In this document: positions 49,295 through 61,200 of the stretch, one piece after another | Layout of the letters: each line of letters opens with the position of its first letter | How positions within the stretch are numbered: position 1 is the stretch's first letter | Assembly: GCA_963978905.1 (NCBI GenBank) | Contig: OZ022256.1 | Coordinates: 9,531,501 to 9,595,500 of the forward strand | Reading direction: 5' to 3' | From: Trichostrongylus colubriformis | Lineage: Eukaryota > Nematoda > Chromadorea > Rhabditida > Trichostrongylidae | Length of the DNA stretch: 64,000 bases | The notes under the pieces: generated by a model | What the model saw: only the letters and a program-made list of their open reading frames with translations | The model's database searches: none | What the model was told of the DNA's origin: nothing | Translations under genes and position numbers: made by a program

Positions 49295-52200
49295 GTGACT
49301 AATCTCCATGAAAGAAAATGATGCTGAACCCAACTGTTAGGTGCCATACTGGCAAGGTGAGGGGAGCCCTTTGAATTTTTAATATTAACACGCCTTAACG
49401 TGATTGACGACGCTAAGGCACCGTATGTCATGAGTGTACATGTATGATGCTGCGAAGCGTCAACATTCACGTTAAAACATGTCACTGTTCTAATTTGGAA
49501 AAAGCTTCCGACTACTTTAGCACCGGTCTGTGGAATGGTTCAGTCAAAACAGGAGGTTTTGAGTTGACAGAACTAAAAAATTGGATAAAAGTTTTCGCAA
49601 ATTTGTGGAATTTCGGAAAAAAATTGAAGTTAAAATGAAATAAATTGAACCTAAAAAAATAATTAAAAGTTTCAAGTGACGTGGTAACGCTTTATTTATT
49701 ACTTTGATAGTTCTTGCATTTTTGATGAGATTTTGGCAGCCCGAAGCCTTAGTGATGTTTATGAGCCATTTCGAGTGCCTACCACTTAATCCTTATTATT
49801 ATCGCTTAGCAAAATCTAGGAGTAACCCAATTCTGGCTGAAGAACCATGGTATTTTCTGGAAGCGAAGTTTGTCTTTCCAGGAAGTCCCATTTGATTCAA
49901 AGTGAAGTGTCCATGAGAAAGAAATTCGGATGCAGCTACAGGTCGATCGATGACCAGCGAAGTGATGTAGATCACACTTGAAGATCACCGTGTGATCGAT
50001 TTCTGGTCGAAATATTCTTCGGGGGCTTAACAGGTAGGTCTTCAAAGGGATTTATTTACTGGTAACAACGTCCATCTCACTTCACAGCTGGGAAATCGCC
50101 TTACTGATCACTTACGGTCATACCAAAGCTAATTAAACGTGAGCCGAGAATCGCCAACAGCACGCGGGAACTGTAGCCACGCCCACTCGTGATCGCTATA
50201 AAAAGTGGCTGCCCACGCGGGTTCGATATTCTCGTCTGATGTTACTTGGCGCGTCTCTACCTGTCGGCTGTTGGCTTCTTATTCGTCTGTGATGGAACAT
50301 TCTCCGTTGTGCTCCTGCTCCTGTGGAACCTGTTCCTGCTCACTAACCCCGGGTAATTGGCTAGTCCTGGCTGCGGCTCATGACTAGACTGTTACTCGGC
50401 GTGGGTGGCAGTGATGAACGTCTCCCCGAACCCTGCGGGCGTGCTCTTTGTGCAGTGTGTTGTCTGATCATTGCACATGATGTACGACCTGCAGGGGTGT
50501 TCCTCGTCACCCCTCCCATCGATTTGCTGGTCTTCTCCTGCAACCCGATGTAGCTGGTATACTTCGAATTCCAAGTATCACAGTGTCATTGGGTCGCAGG
50601 CGGTTGCAGCATGAATTGGACCGCAACCCTTTGCCAGTGGCTTAGGCTACCCGTAGCATCTGTATGTCTCTGTTGAAGACATGTATTTGCTGTGGGTGAC
50701 CGATGCTTGGCACATTGTACCACTTATTACTTACATGATGCAACTAGTGGATTCGTTACTGATGAAGAACCATGAATATCTGCAAGAGTGAAGCGACAGC
50801 TAAGTAGGTGAACAAGAGGTTTGTAGGTCATGCTACCTTTGATAGTCGCAGTTGCGTATGTTTCATTCACAGAGTTCCTTGTAAGGGGAAGGTATTGATC
50901 AATGCGGTCACTGTCAATGGAGAGGATCTTGTCAGAAATCAACAGAAAGGCAAGGTTGTACTACAGCCACTTTGGCAGACCTTGGGATTATTTGTGTATT
51001 GTGGAAGCTGTTAGGATGACGTATTGACAACGACAAGGTAAATGCTGAACAAGGTGGCAAGGTAATGCAGTTGAGGGTAGCTCTAGCTCTGAGTGGAGTT
51101 AAGCGGCAGTAAGCGTGGGAACAATATCCGAAAAGTGCATAAAAATATGCCATTGACAATGAAAGTGAAAACTTTGGGGTCTTGCTCAGTGACAGTTCGT
51201 CTGCTGGTATTTTGAAGACGTGGTTATATTTTGACAGTGTCGCTCTCTATTGTCTATCGTTTACCATCTCTGTAAATAGCGTGACGATCAAAGATTCCAT
51301 TTTCCATCCCCATTTGTCATTATTAGTTTAAAGCGCTCACGTGAGCTGTTTATGCGCTCCAATAAACGGGTTGTTATTAATTGTCAGTTTTTACTTTTCT
51401 TTTAGGACATGTATATGAAGTGAGTTCCGAGCATTCGGTGTTACACATGTGACCGTGATGTGATGCTAGTTGAAAACCATCAGTTAACAGAACCGCAAGA
51501 ACTCAACTACTGAACATTGCCATCATTCAGGAAGGTGTTCAATCTCCTGGTGCTCAGTGGTTCTTGTGGAAAAGCCGTACAGCTTTAGTGCAGTGCGAAC
51601 CTCATTGATTGTGCTTTAGTGATCATTGAAGGCGCTGTTTTATTTATTTCTTCTAAATGCTACACATCATTTCATAGTAACCTTTTATGTTGTTTGCTGA
51701 CATCAAGGCAGTCAGATGGTCGAGGTATCACCCAGTTGATAACTCCATATACCAGAAAACCGTAAGTAAAGTGTAAAAGGAAAACAGGGCTGCTTAGCTA
51801 TTCGCGTTATATGTTTGCTTGTTCCGGCAAATACAATGGCTATATTCCCATGTAGAAAAGTATGATTGCTATCACACTGTTGAAAGTATCTCGACAATTT
51901 TATAATACACAACTTACCATTGTAAATAGCGGTGACGACCAGGGAAAAAGTTGAAAGGGAAAAAGTTTTGTAAACAAAGCAAATAGAAAAGAAACACTAC
52001 CAGCTGATGAGCACAGCACAGTATCTGAGTGATTGGCACGCAGAACAATTACCGTGATCATCTAGAATTTCCTAAAAATGAAATATGCCGGAGGAGAAAG
52101 TACTGAATGTCAATAGGATCCTAGTAAAACACAAAGCCTGCCACCTTTCTGTCGACGAATCACAATCCACTCGTATGCAGTCACGCCGGGCAGCCGCATC

Positions 52201-53037
52201 CTCTCATGGTGTGAAATGTAGAGCGATGTTTCTAGAATCTTCCACTAAAAAAAGCTGGTGAAAGCAACAGAGACGGATGGGCAAGAGATGCATGGTACTG
52301 CAAGAAGAAAACCTTAGCGGTACTGCTGTTGTGTCGATACCATCTGTCCGTACCACCATAGAGGGGCGCAAACGTAGTAGCTATGTCAAATTACTTGTTG
52401 TTTGTAGTTTGTCAGTATTTCAATTGCGACGTCGCGCATGCGGCGCCCCTGCATCCCATTTGGAAGCCATAGGCTTATGTTGTAAGGTCCTTCAAAGAAA
52501 CAGATCATGACTATAGCAAAAATAATAATGGGGGATATACGCAATCACACACAGGTAACAGCTCGCACACGCCGTGCCGGTTGTCGCATTTGGCTGCTCG
52601 TATCCTAACCTAACGATATGCATACCAAAGTTTTAATTGTATACCTCATCAGGGCTTTAGGTTTCAAGACGAATGAGTGCCTAACAAGATGCGCAAAAAG
52701 GAAAATGAGTAAAAGCAGTTGTTCTCAAGAAAATATCAAACAACATTTTTGCCAAGGATAGGCGTGTACATTATGTCATGTATCATTTGGAAGAATTTGA
52801 TCTTTTTACTCATGAAGTGACTCAACAGAATCGGTCATTAACCTATTTCAAACCACTAGAGATTACAAGGTTAGGGGTGACGTGCATGGGTTCCAACCAG
52901 TGCTCCAGGAGGTCAGGTCCCTAGCGTTCAGTGGAGGGTAATTCACTATAGAAATGACAAAATTAACAATATCCAGTCAAATACCTAACTTTACTATATA
53001 TATAACATCACAGATATCTGCCTTCATTCTTCGATCC
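49295..53037. other. Intergenic DNA with a TATA-to-AATAAA block
   Basis: At about 50196 GCTATAAAAAGTGGC is followed by a GC-rich, cysteine-codon-like stretch, and at 51361 by AATAAACGGG. Such spacing could be a retroelement LTR or a non-coding transcript, but no repeated flank or protein is visible in the window. Confidence 0.35.
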
Positions 53038-53175
53038 TTCTCGTTGACCTAAGTTGACCAGCTACGTAGCCAAGATCTTGAAATCGGTAATAAATCCATC
53101 GATTCGAAAGTAAACCCACCCATTGGTGTCATGACGCCACACTAATCACCGGAACACTTGCGACACACCCCTAGC
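53038..53175 (+). mobile_element. Family D middle fragment
   Basis: Matches the unpaired middle of 4176-4678 (GACCAGCTACGTAGCCAAGA, CTTGAAATCGGTAATAAA, AAGTAAACCCACCCA, CACCGGAACACTTGCG). Both arms are missing. Confidence 0.75.
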
Positions 53176-54734
53176 GTAGGTTTTTCAAGCTATGGAAGAT
53201 GACTTCGATTTGCGTGCTTTAGCAAGCTGCCCAGTGTGTGTGTGCAATGGTGGTAGTTACACTGAATTATTCAGAATTACGATCTGGCGCCATTTGTTCG
53301 CGCATAAATGCTGGCGTTGAGCGAGCGTTTCAGGCGCTGCTGCGTGTCCACGGCTTTGCCGTTCATCACCTCTAGGTTGAAACGTCTAGAATTACTAAAT
53401 TTAAACATTTTCACATAGAAGGTGTCCGGAAGCACATCGATAGCCGGAAATCGGCGGTAAATTTTTTCGAATCATTTAACCCCACGGAGGGGAACGTTTG
53501 GTGGCAGTACATGATCGAAAAAGAAGGATCAAATAGTAGCTGAAATAACAATAGGTATGTATTCGTCATCGAAATTCGACGGGTCGGAACCTCCCAGATT
53601 TAATGTGGGGAAGACCGGACGCGAGAGGGTGATCTGTTCGGGTGGAATATCCACGATACGAAAGAATTACGTGAGGGGCCAAATTGAACTGGAAGGGACA
53701 GCAAGGATTTTCTCACTTTTCATTTATCTTTCTGCTGAAAATACGTATATAGGCACCGTTCAGTACACTCACAATCCATTTAGGACTTAGGTAACAATAA
53801 GGATCCCTTACACCTTATGTCCCCCCCCCCCTCCTCCCTTTGCATTGCTATCAGGTATGACTAACTGGCGCGAATGCTATCCGGGAAGCTGGAACACTAG
53901 GGTTGACATCAGCTGGATCCCCTGTTCGCATTACAAGGGCGTTAAGTGCGGTGAGGAAGAAGGCGATGTGGCGTCACGCTGCGGGATTGTTGACATTGAT
54001 TCTTTGCTGTGCTCATTGCAAAAAAAGCGGCGGCGATATATCATGACGCCGCAACGGGCCCTCTTGCACCACACCCAGTGTGCCACAGTGGTCGCCCAGA
54101 TGATTTTCTTTATGGGTTTAAGTATAAGTAAAATAGAGTGAAACTTGCGGTAGAGGAATTATTGCAGGGCTTTAGGTTTACCGCGGCTCGTGGTTTGAAT
54201 TCATGCTCTCTGAAGTGGTGACAGAACCAGAGAAATGGCGACACAAGGATTTCAAGTTAAAAAAATAATAGGATAAAGTTTCTGACGTTAATCAATCTCT
54301 TCTTTTGGGATGCGCCGCGCATTGGTTCTATTTAGAGTCGTGGTGGCAAGTGAATGCGATTCGGCCTATAAAATGACTTAAGGGGCCAGCCCATGACGAG
54401 TCATTGCTTTTATCCGTACAAGACTCATCTGGGAGGATAGACATATCACTGAAGAAAAGTCAATATGGGAAAGGGGGTAAGTGCGTATATGTAGTGATGG
54501 AAGACCGTGAATGTGTACCATGGCGCCAATAATGCAGAACTGAACGACAAACATGCTTTTGTCGTACACGTTAAAAAGGATAACCTTTTTGACGCTAATC
54601 GATCCTTCTAGGATGAGCCACTCATTCCAGTTACATTAAGAACCGTGGTGGCAGGTTAATGCGAATTGAGCTGAATAATATGAATTGCGGGAACCAACCA
54701 ATTAACAAGTCAGTTTTTCCACTTTCCCAGACGA

Positions 54735-54870
54735 GTCTGGTAGCAACTCACCATTCCTGGAGGATTGGAAGGCTCGGTAGGTCTGGACGGGCATTTATGC
54801 GGGGATTTGATCCCTGCACCATGAGAGTGGAAGTGCGCACCACCTGTCACCACACCGCCTTCGCCCGAGA
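54735..54870 (-). repeat. tRNA-derived SINE-like repeat, copy 3
   Basis: The minus strand reads GTGGTGACAGGTGGTGCGCA, ATGGTGCAGGGATCAAATCC, then the tail AATGCCCGTCCAGACC and CCTCCAGGAATGGTGAG, as in copy 1. Confidence 0.62.
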
Positions 54871-55056
54871 TGAGGGAAACCCGTAAAACTCGAAAGTTGC
54901 CTGAGTTTTAGGAGGTGCCTTGGGTTCAAATGACAACTGACCATCAAAGAATCGCGTCTGACTTTGTTACACACACACCCACGTTGTCGTCACATTGGGT
55001 ATGAATTGGTTTTGGGCGCGAAGAAGTTGTCGAAAATGCAAGCGTCTGACAGTTCG

Positions 55057-55073
55057 GCATTAATATTCAATGC
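55057..55073 (+). promoter_or_regulatory. Candidate POU/LIM-homeodomain site upstream of mec-3
   Basis: About 140 bp upstream of the mec-3 ATG lies GCATTAATATTCAATGC, which combines GCAT/ATGC half-sites (POU type) with TAAT cores (homeodomain type). C. elegans mec-3 is autoregulated through UNC-86/MEC-3 sites built from such elements in its proximal promoter. The match is by eye and the motif is short, so this is a suggestion. The remaining 300 bp upstream show no other recognisable element. Confidence 0.3.
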
Positions 55074-55209
55074 GACACCGTGACAGATGCCCCACGACGT
55101 GACACGTAATTCGCTGACTCCACCTCGCAGTAAACCGCGCCCACGACGACGATTGGACGGTGGCTGGAGACCGGCCAACCACCGCCTTCTACTGTAGTCT
55201 ACTGGCACG

Positions 55210-58200
55210 ATGAACTCTACGGACTTTGAATATACCGAGATAAAACCTCCACTTTCGGCTATGGGACATGTGGTCGAGTCCATAGGAGTGGATACCGAGA
55301 GCCAGGTGACCTTTAAATGTGCATTTTGTTGTTTTTTTCCTTTTCTGATTGTATCGGGGATATTCAGGGTAAATGTCGGGTATGTTCTGGTAAAATCTCC
55401 GACCGATATCTGGTCAGAGTGAGTGGAGTTAATGTGATTGTGATTTCTGTCTAGCTTTTCTGTGCGAATATTTCATCAGCTTCTGTGCAGCCATTCTCTG
55501 TTCCTCTACTAAACTTCCATTTCAGATCGATTCGAGAGTATTTCATGAAAACTGTATTCGATGCCGGGTTTGTAACGTACAGCTGCAGGAAAAATGTTTC
55601 GAGAAGGACGGACAACTCTACTGTAACACACATTATTTCAAGTGGGCACCCAAATGCCTTGGCTCTGTTATAAATCATATGTATGCCATTTATAGGGACT
55701 GTAGTCCATATCGGTGCTCAGGATGTAAACTCGGAATTTCTCCAACGGATATCGTATATAAGCTGAAGGTAAGAACACTTATTACACGATAATGGTCGTG
55801 GAGAAATAAGAACGAAAATACAGGTCGGTCATTCGTTTCCCACAATAACCCCAGCGTTTTTTAAAAGTTTTTTAGTCTAAGCCTAGAAAGGGAAGGAGCT
55901 CCGCCTTTCAATCTAAGCCTAGGAAGGGAAGGAGCTCTGCCATCGGTGGGAAGTTACGTCTCCCCAGTAAGAACGAAAATTCACGGTACGAGTGACCAAC
56001 CTGGATTTTCAGTCAACTCGTGGAGAATCCCTTATAGAGATTTTTCAGACAGGGATGGTATTTCACGTGGACTGCCATGCGTGTGTTCGATGTGGACGTC
56101 GGCTGTCTTCGGGGGAGCAGATCTTGGTGGATGAAGTAGCCCAGACTGTGGCCTGCATGCAGCACTTTTATACAGGTGAGCTATCGAACGATCGTTGCTG
56201 TATGAAGACATCATGAAGGTTTCGCAAGAAGGAGAGCACCACACAATGCTCGTCGTCCAGCGCTATTTTCCGTGAGCGTTAGTAGAAGTGGAACCTTTCT
56301 CTTGCTCGCTGAGGCTTGTACACCTGCTGTGGCTAATGCTGCGTGCAGATCGACACTTCTGTGATGATGGGCGATTAAACAACTTAAGCTGTAAGGAAAG
56401 TTATGGCCATCTGGCGGGTTTATTCCAAAAGACTCAAAACAGCATTCACAAAACCGGTTGCAAAAAATGGTTGCAAAAGAAATTTGAGCCTTATAGGCAA
56501 GCTTTCGGCGCCTGGCGTCTTTATCGAGCCGTTTTCAATTTTAGCTGTCTTTTTTTGGTCCAATACAGCACCACACATCAGCTTAAAGACATCATTAGGG
56601 GTGATGCGGTAATGGAGAAATCCCTATAAGAAGTCACTTAAATGGTAGTCCTGGGCCTAAGAAGGCTATCTGTGGCGAAATCCCGGTGAAAAAGCGCCCA
56701 TCCAAGCTGTAGAAACCCTGCCAAACGCCGCAATCATGCAGCAATTCCGCCTCTTGGACACAGCGGTCCCGCCTCCAGATGACGCAATTCCCGATTGACT
56801 GGGGTGGGAGCGGCCAAGGAGATGCGGCAGGATCGGAGGTTTTGCGGCGCGCTTTCGCAGTTTCAGCATGAAGCTTACTCCAAAAAATAGATGTTGTCGT
56901 ATTTCCAAACATTCCCTGTGTTTACTTGGCAACATGCCAGTGGAAAACTAGATCAGACTACCAGCTTCTTGACGGGAAGGTCGTCCGGGTCGAGAATCAA
57001 CGGTGGGAAGAGGGTCCTATTTCTCGGGTTTTTGACCATTTCCATCCGTTTTTTCTCCACTATCCTGTTAATAGGCATCTCGACTTTCATATGCACTATT
57101 TCTTTTACCTTTCGTTCGACTTTCCCCTAATGCTGCCTTTAAAGGGACAGTTTATGATAATATGAATGCCTTGGTCCATCCACGAGTAGATAGGCCCTAC
57201 CACAACGGCAAAGCGTGTGCCATCACCGCGGCGTGAGGGTTGAGCGCCAAACGCGTAAAGAACCCGTAAGTCAGCTGGCGGCCACCGTCTCAAGATGGCC
57301 CACACCCATTCTACGACTTAGCCAGCAGAGCAGCGGTGGCATCTACGTGGATAAGAGGCATGATATGGACTGCGATAAGGTAGGATAGGGAGGATCCCCA
57401 TAGTAATAGCAACTTCACCGAATGATATTAACACGCGAAAACTTGTTCAAATACTTGCCTCTAGGTTGAAAACTCGACGATGCAAAAGGTCGGGAACACA
57501 TTATTTTAAGCATTTTCGGAAATTCCTTCGGCTGCTTCTTCACTTATGTGTTCTTCAGCACCCTCAGAGTTTTAGGAACGCGAAGACGCATGATAATTAT
57601 CGTGAACTGTGCCTTTAAGTATCTGAAATTCCCAAAGCTGGAAGCAAATCTAATCTGTTTAACTTAGAGCGGAAAATTCTATCATTAGGAGCGGCAGGAT
57701 CGGTCCCTAGGGAGCATTCTCAGCCATATGGCCCCACGAGAACAAAAAAATCATATTGTGTATAATGGCAGAATGTCTAATGCTAATCGTAGTATGAGAT
57801 AGTGATAAACATCCTGTGCGTCCACGAGTGGGTCGAAAAATCCAGTATTCACTTGGCCTGATTTTTAAATCGCTCTTGAGTAGTTTGAAGCAAAAAACCA
57901 AGTCGTTGACCACGCGCCGATGCAAGAGGGTTTTCAACTTTAAAGTTTTTAACTCTCTCATTGTGATTAGGCATATTGCTTCGCAGAACAGGATGTATCG
58001 CTCCTTGCCAGTAGTATTCTAGTGAAGATACGTTGCACCTTTTTTGATTTTACTTGATCTTTCCTTGTGTAAGGACTCCAAATTTTGGAGCCATACTCCA
58101 ATGCAGGCAAGACATACGCTTTGTAAAGCTTCAACAAAATTGCGGCATCATTATATTCTATGTTTCTGCAGATCAGGAAAAGAGTAGAAAGAGCTTTGCG

Positions 58201-61200
58201 AACAGTCAAATTTATATGAGTTTCAAAGCTCAAACTACTGTTTAAATGAACTTAGAAGATGAATCTAAATTAGGAAGCTGCTCGTTCTGAATTCCTTAGA
58301 ATTTCTTTGGATTTTTGAATTATCAGGAGAATTCTAAACTAATACAATACATAAAAGCACTTTTTGGATCTTTTCACTTCTTTTGGATCTTTTCACCTCA
58401 TGAGTTCGATATGGTCTAACCGCAGCAGAAGCTGCACACACATGAGCCCTGCTGAGGGAGGACGTAAAACATTGGATGGGACAGTCAGTCCCTGGTTTTG
58501 GAAATGCAGAAGTGAGTATGAGTTCCTTCATTCATAAGAAAAGCAAAGGCGGTGAAGCCGAATTCTTGCATTGTCAGTGGTCCCATACTCATTCGGCTCC
58601 GGCAAAGGCTGCACGGTGCTCTTCTTTCGCGGTTTGCATATGAGCATCACTGCTTGTGAGAATCAAGTAGAGCAAAGTGTGCATTACTAATGTTCTGTGC
58701 CTTCCCTCCTTCTCTCGAGCGGTCCGCTCCCTTACGTAAAGCGCGATCGGTCACATTTGTCGGTCCTCGAAATGAACTGGAAATTCTGATAAAAGTAGGG
58801 GTTCTGTTGTATCGATTGTTTTGTTAATTTTGCTAGCTATTTTCATACGTAACCTCACATAGTTTGAAAAGTACCAAAAACCTTCAAAACTAGTGGACTA
58901 TCACAGTGCTCATTATGAAAAGACTGTAGACTGAACCTTGAGATCTTTGCTATGGCTATTCACTGATAGCCCTTCTACAAGAGATGAGAATAATGGGGCG
59001 GATCTAGTGCTAAAGGGTTTGTGCCATCCCTCCGCCGTTTTTATTTATTTTCGATCATTATTGCATAATACGAAAGTACGTGTGGATGAAAATACTTGGT
59101 CACCGTTAGCACGTCTTCTTAATCGAATTCCTTGAAACGGTGAACTCACCATCTGTCTAGAGGGTGCATGATTGAAGAAATCGTGCACGGAAAAACGTGT
59201 TCTTTTTTCCATGTAATTACGTTGTGTTTGCTTAATAAGGGCTGCATGCAAATTTTCACGTGCAAAGTGTGGATCCGGCTAAGACGCAGCTCTTCAAAAT
59301 GGCTTCCAAGGGACGGGGCCTCAGAGCAAAGTCCTGCCCCGTTGTCCGCCGCGGTCGGAGACGAAGGGTACGAAGCACATGACCTTGTGTTCCCATTATG
59401 CGTCTCCGACAACGGCGGACGGCTGATCGGGCATTAACTTTGGGCCCCACCCCTCGGCCGGCACTTTGAGGAGCTGTATCTTAGCCGTACTCTCACTATT
59501 CCACGTCAAACTTTGCATGTGGCCCTTATCAGGCAAATACGACATAAATTTATAGAGAACAGCCTAACTCATTTTTCATGCACGACCCGTTTACTTGGAT
59601 TTCCAATGGTGATGGGAGAACGTGAGCTGGCCACAGGAAGTAATTGTGTGAACCAACCGTGCATTTGAAACTTACTCTAGGGTAATGTCAAGTGGATAAG
59701 CAGCATAAGCAGTAGGCTCTATGCCTACCCTTTCTCTTCCGCTACCTTGCTGAAATACTAGTATAACTATTATATGATATAATGATTATTACATTTCTTG
59801 ACAGCTGATATTTAGATCAACAGCGTGGGACCGGTCCGTTCCCATCGTGTTCTACTGAGCCCAGCAGCTACGAAGCCGATCGATTGAGTGAATTTCAAAT
59901 AAAAAAGGTAATTGTCCATTGACTGCCCTATGATGTAATGATCTGAAATTTCATTTCAGGAGGTTGATACATTTGCGTACAACTTCGATTCATATACATT
60001 TTCCGAATTTTGTGACGATGACAGCAAGTTTCTTAAACGTCGTGGACCTCGAACAACCATAAAGCAGAACCAGGTGAGGGAATGCGCTTTTATGGTACCA
60101 GCTCTTTCAGAGTAAACGATAATCAAAACCGTGAAGAAGGATGATTGAGTGGGAGGAGCAAAGTGGTGTCCCAAAATCACCTTATTGGCCAGTTCAGCAA
60201 CAACTGGGATCATCTTGAAGGAGTTACCCAAGGAAATTTACCTTTCCGTATTACCCGTATATTAATATTGGGTTGGGGAATAAGTCCATGCGGTGGGTTG
60301 GGGAATAAGTCCTTGCGGTTTTAAACCCCGTTTTTCACATTGTTTCCTTCACCTTTCGGCGAAGCTTATATATGGTTTCGATAGAGCTTTTTTTGCCCTA
60401 CAAATGATACTACCTGGTTTTCGATTCCTCCGACTACCTAATATTTATGAGGTTTGGAAATGAAGTAAGCTGAAGGCAAAAAATTGACACTGCGCACCTC
60501 ATCTTTCTCGGTTCCATTGAGACCAAAAAATGTATGTGTATATGTTTTCGATAGAGCTTTTTCAGCTCTACAGAATGCTACTACCTTTTATTCAGATCGC
60601 TTGACTTTTTGCTGTTTTTAAGACTCACTGATGCAGTACTCGCAAAAGTGTGCATTTTGATTATCTCCTCTTCCTCGCCTATCATCGATATTGGAGAGAA
60701 TATTCATAGATGCATTCGATAGAGCATTTCTTGCTCTATAAGATGATACCACTGTTCCTTTACATCCTTTCATATTCTAGCATATAGGAATAAGTTTCCA
60801 CCTGTTTTTCAATGCGAAATTGCGTAATAAAAATAAGTTTTTTGACAGAATGTCTTATATAATTCTATAGAGCTCTTTTTGCTCTACAAGGTAGTGTTTA
60901 CGGTTTTTATTCGAATTGATTTTTGCTTTTTTTAGTTCATTTAAAAGTCGACGAAGTCGAGCATTTTTGACACCATGTGACGAAAATGCTCGATTTCGTC
61001 GACTTTTAAATGATCTAAAAAATGGCAAAAATCAATTCGAATGAAAACCGTAAACACTATCTTGTGGAGCGAAAAGAGCTCTATCGAATGATGCAAAACA
61101 TTCTGCCGAAAAAAATTTATTTTTATTACGCAATTTCGAATTGAAAAATAGGGGGAAACTTATCCTACATGCTAAAATATGAGAGGATACAGAAGAGCGG

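Larger units (their letters stand above)
53176..55209. other. Region upstream of mec-3
   Basis: Two copies of a short repeat (GGATGCGCCGCGCATTGG at about 54308, GGATGAGCCACTCATTCC at about 54610), also seen at 14789, precede SINE-like copy 3. The 98-codon frame at 53845-54141 is not recognised. Regulatory DNA of mec-3 is expected in the last few hundred bases. Confidence 0.45.
56176..59815 (+). other. mec-3 intron 5 (3.6 kb)
   Basis: Splits the coding sequence just after LIM2. It contains a GC-rich unknown patch (56635-56930), the dispersed block at about 57010, the antisense reverse transcriptase remnant (57615-58250) and a complete family A MITE (59174-59592). No further mec-3 exon found. 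Confidence 0.7.

Noticed and set aside
53845..54141. 98-codon frame with several Cys
   Set aside because: The Cys spacing fits no zinc-binding motif, there are no splice signals, and the frame begins beside a C-run.
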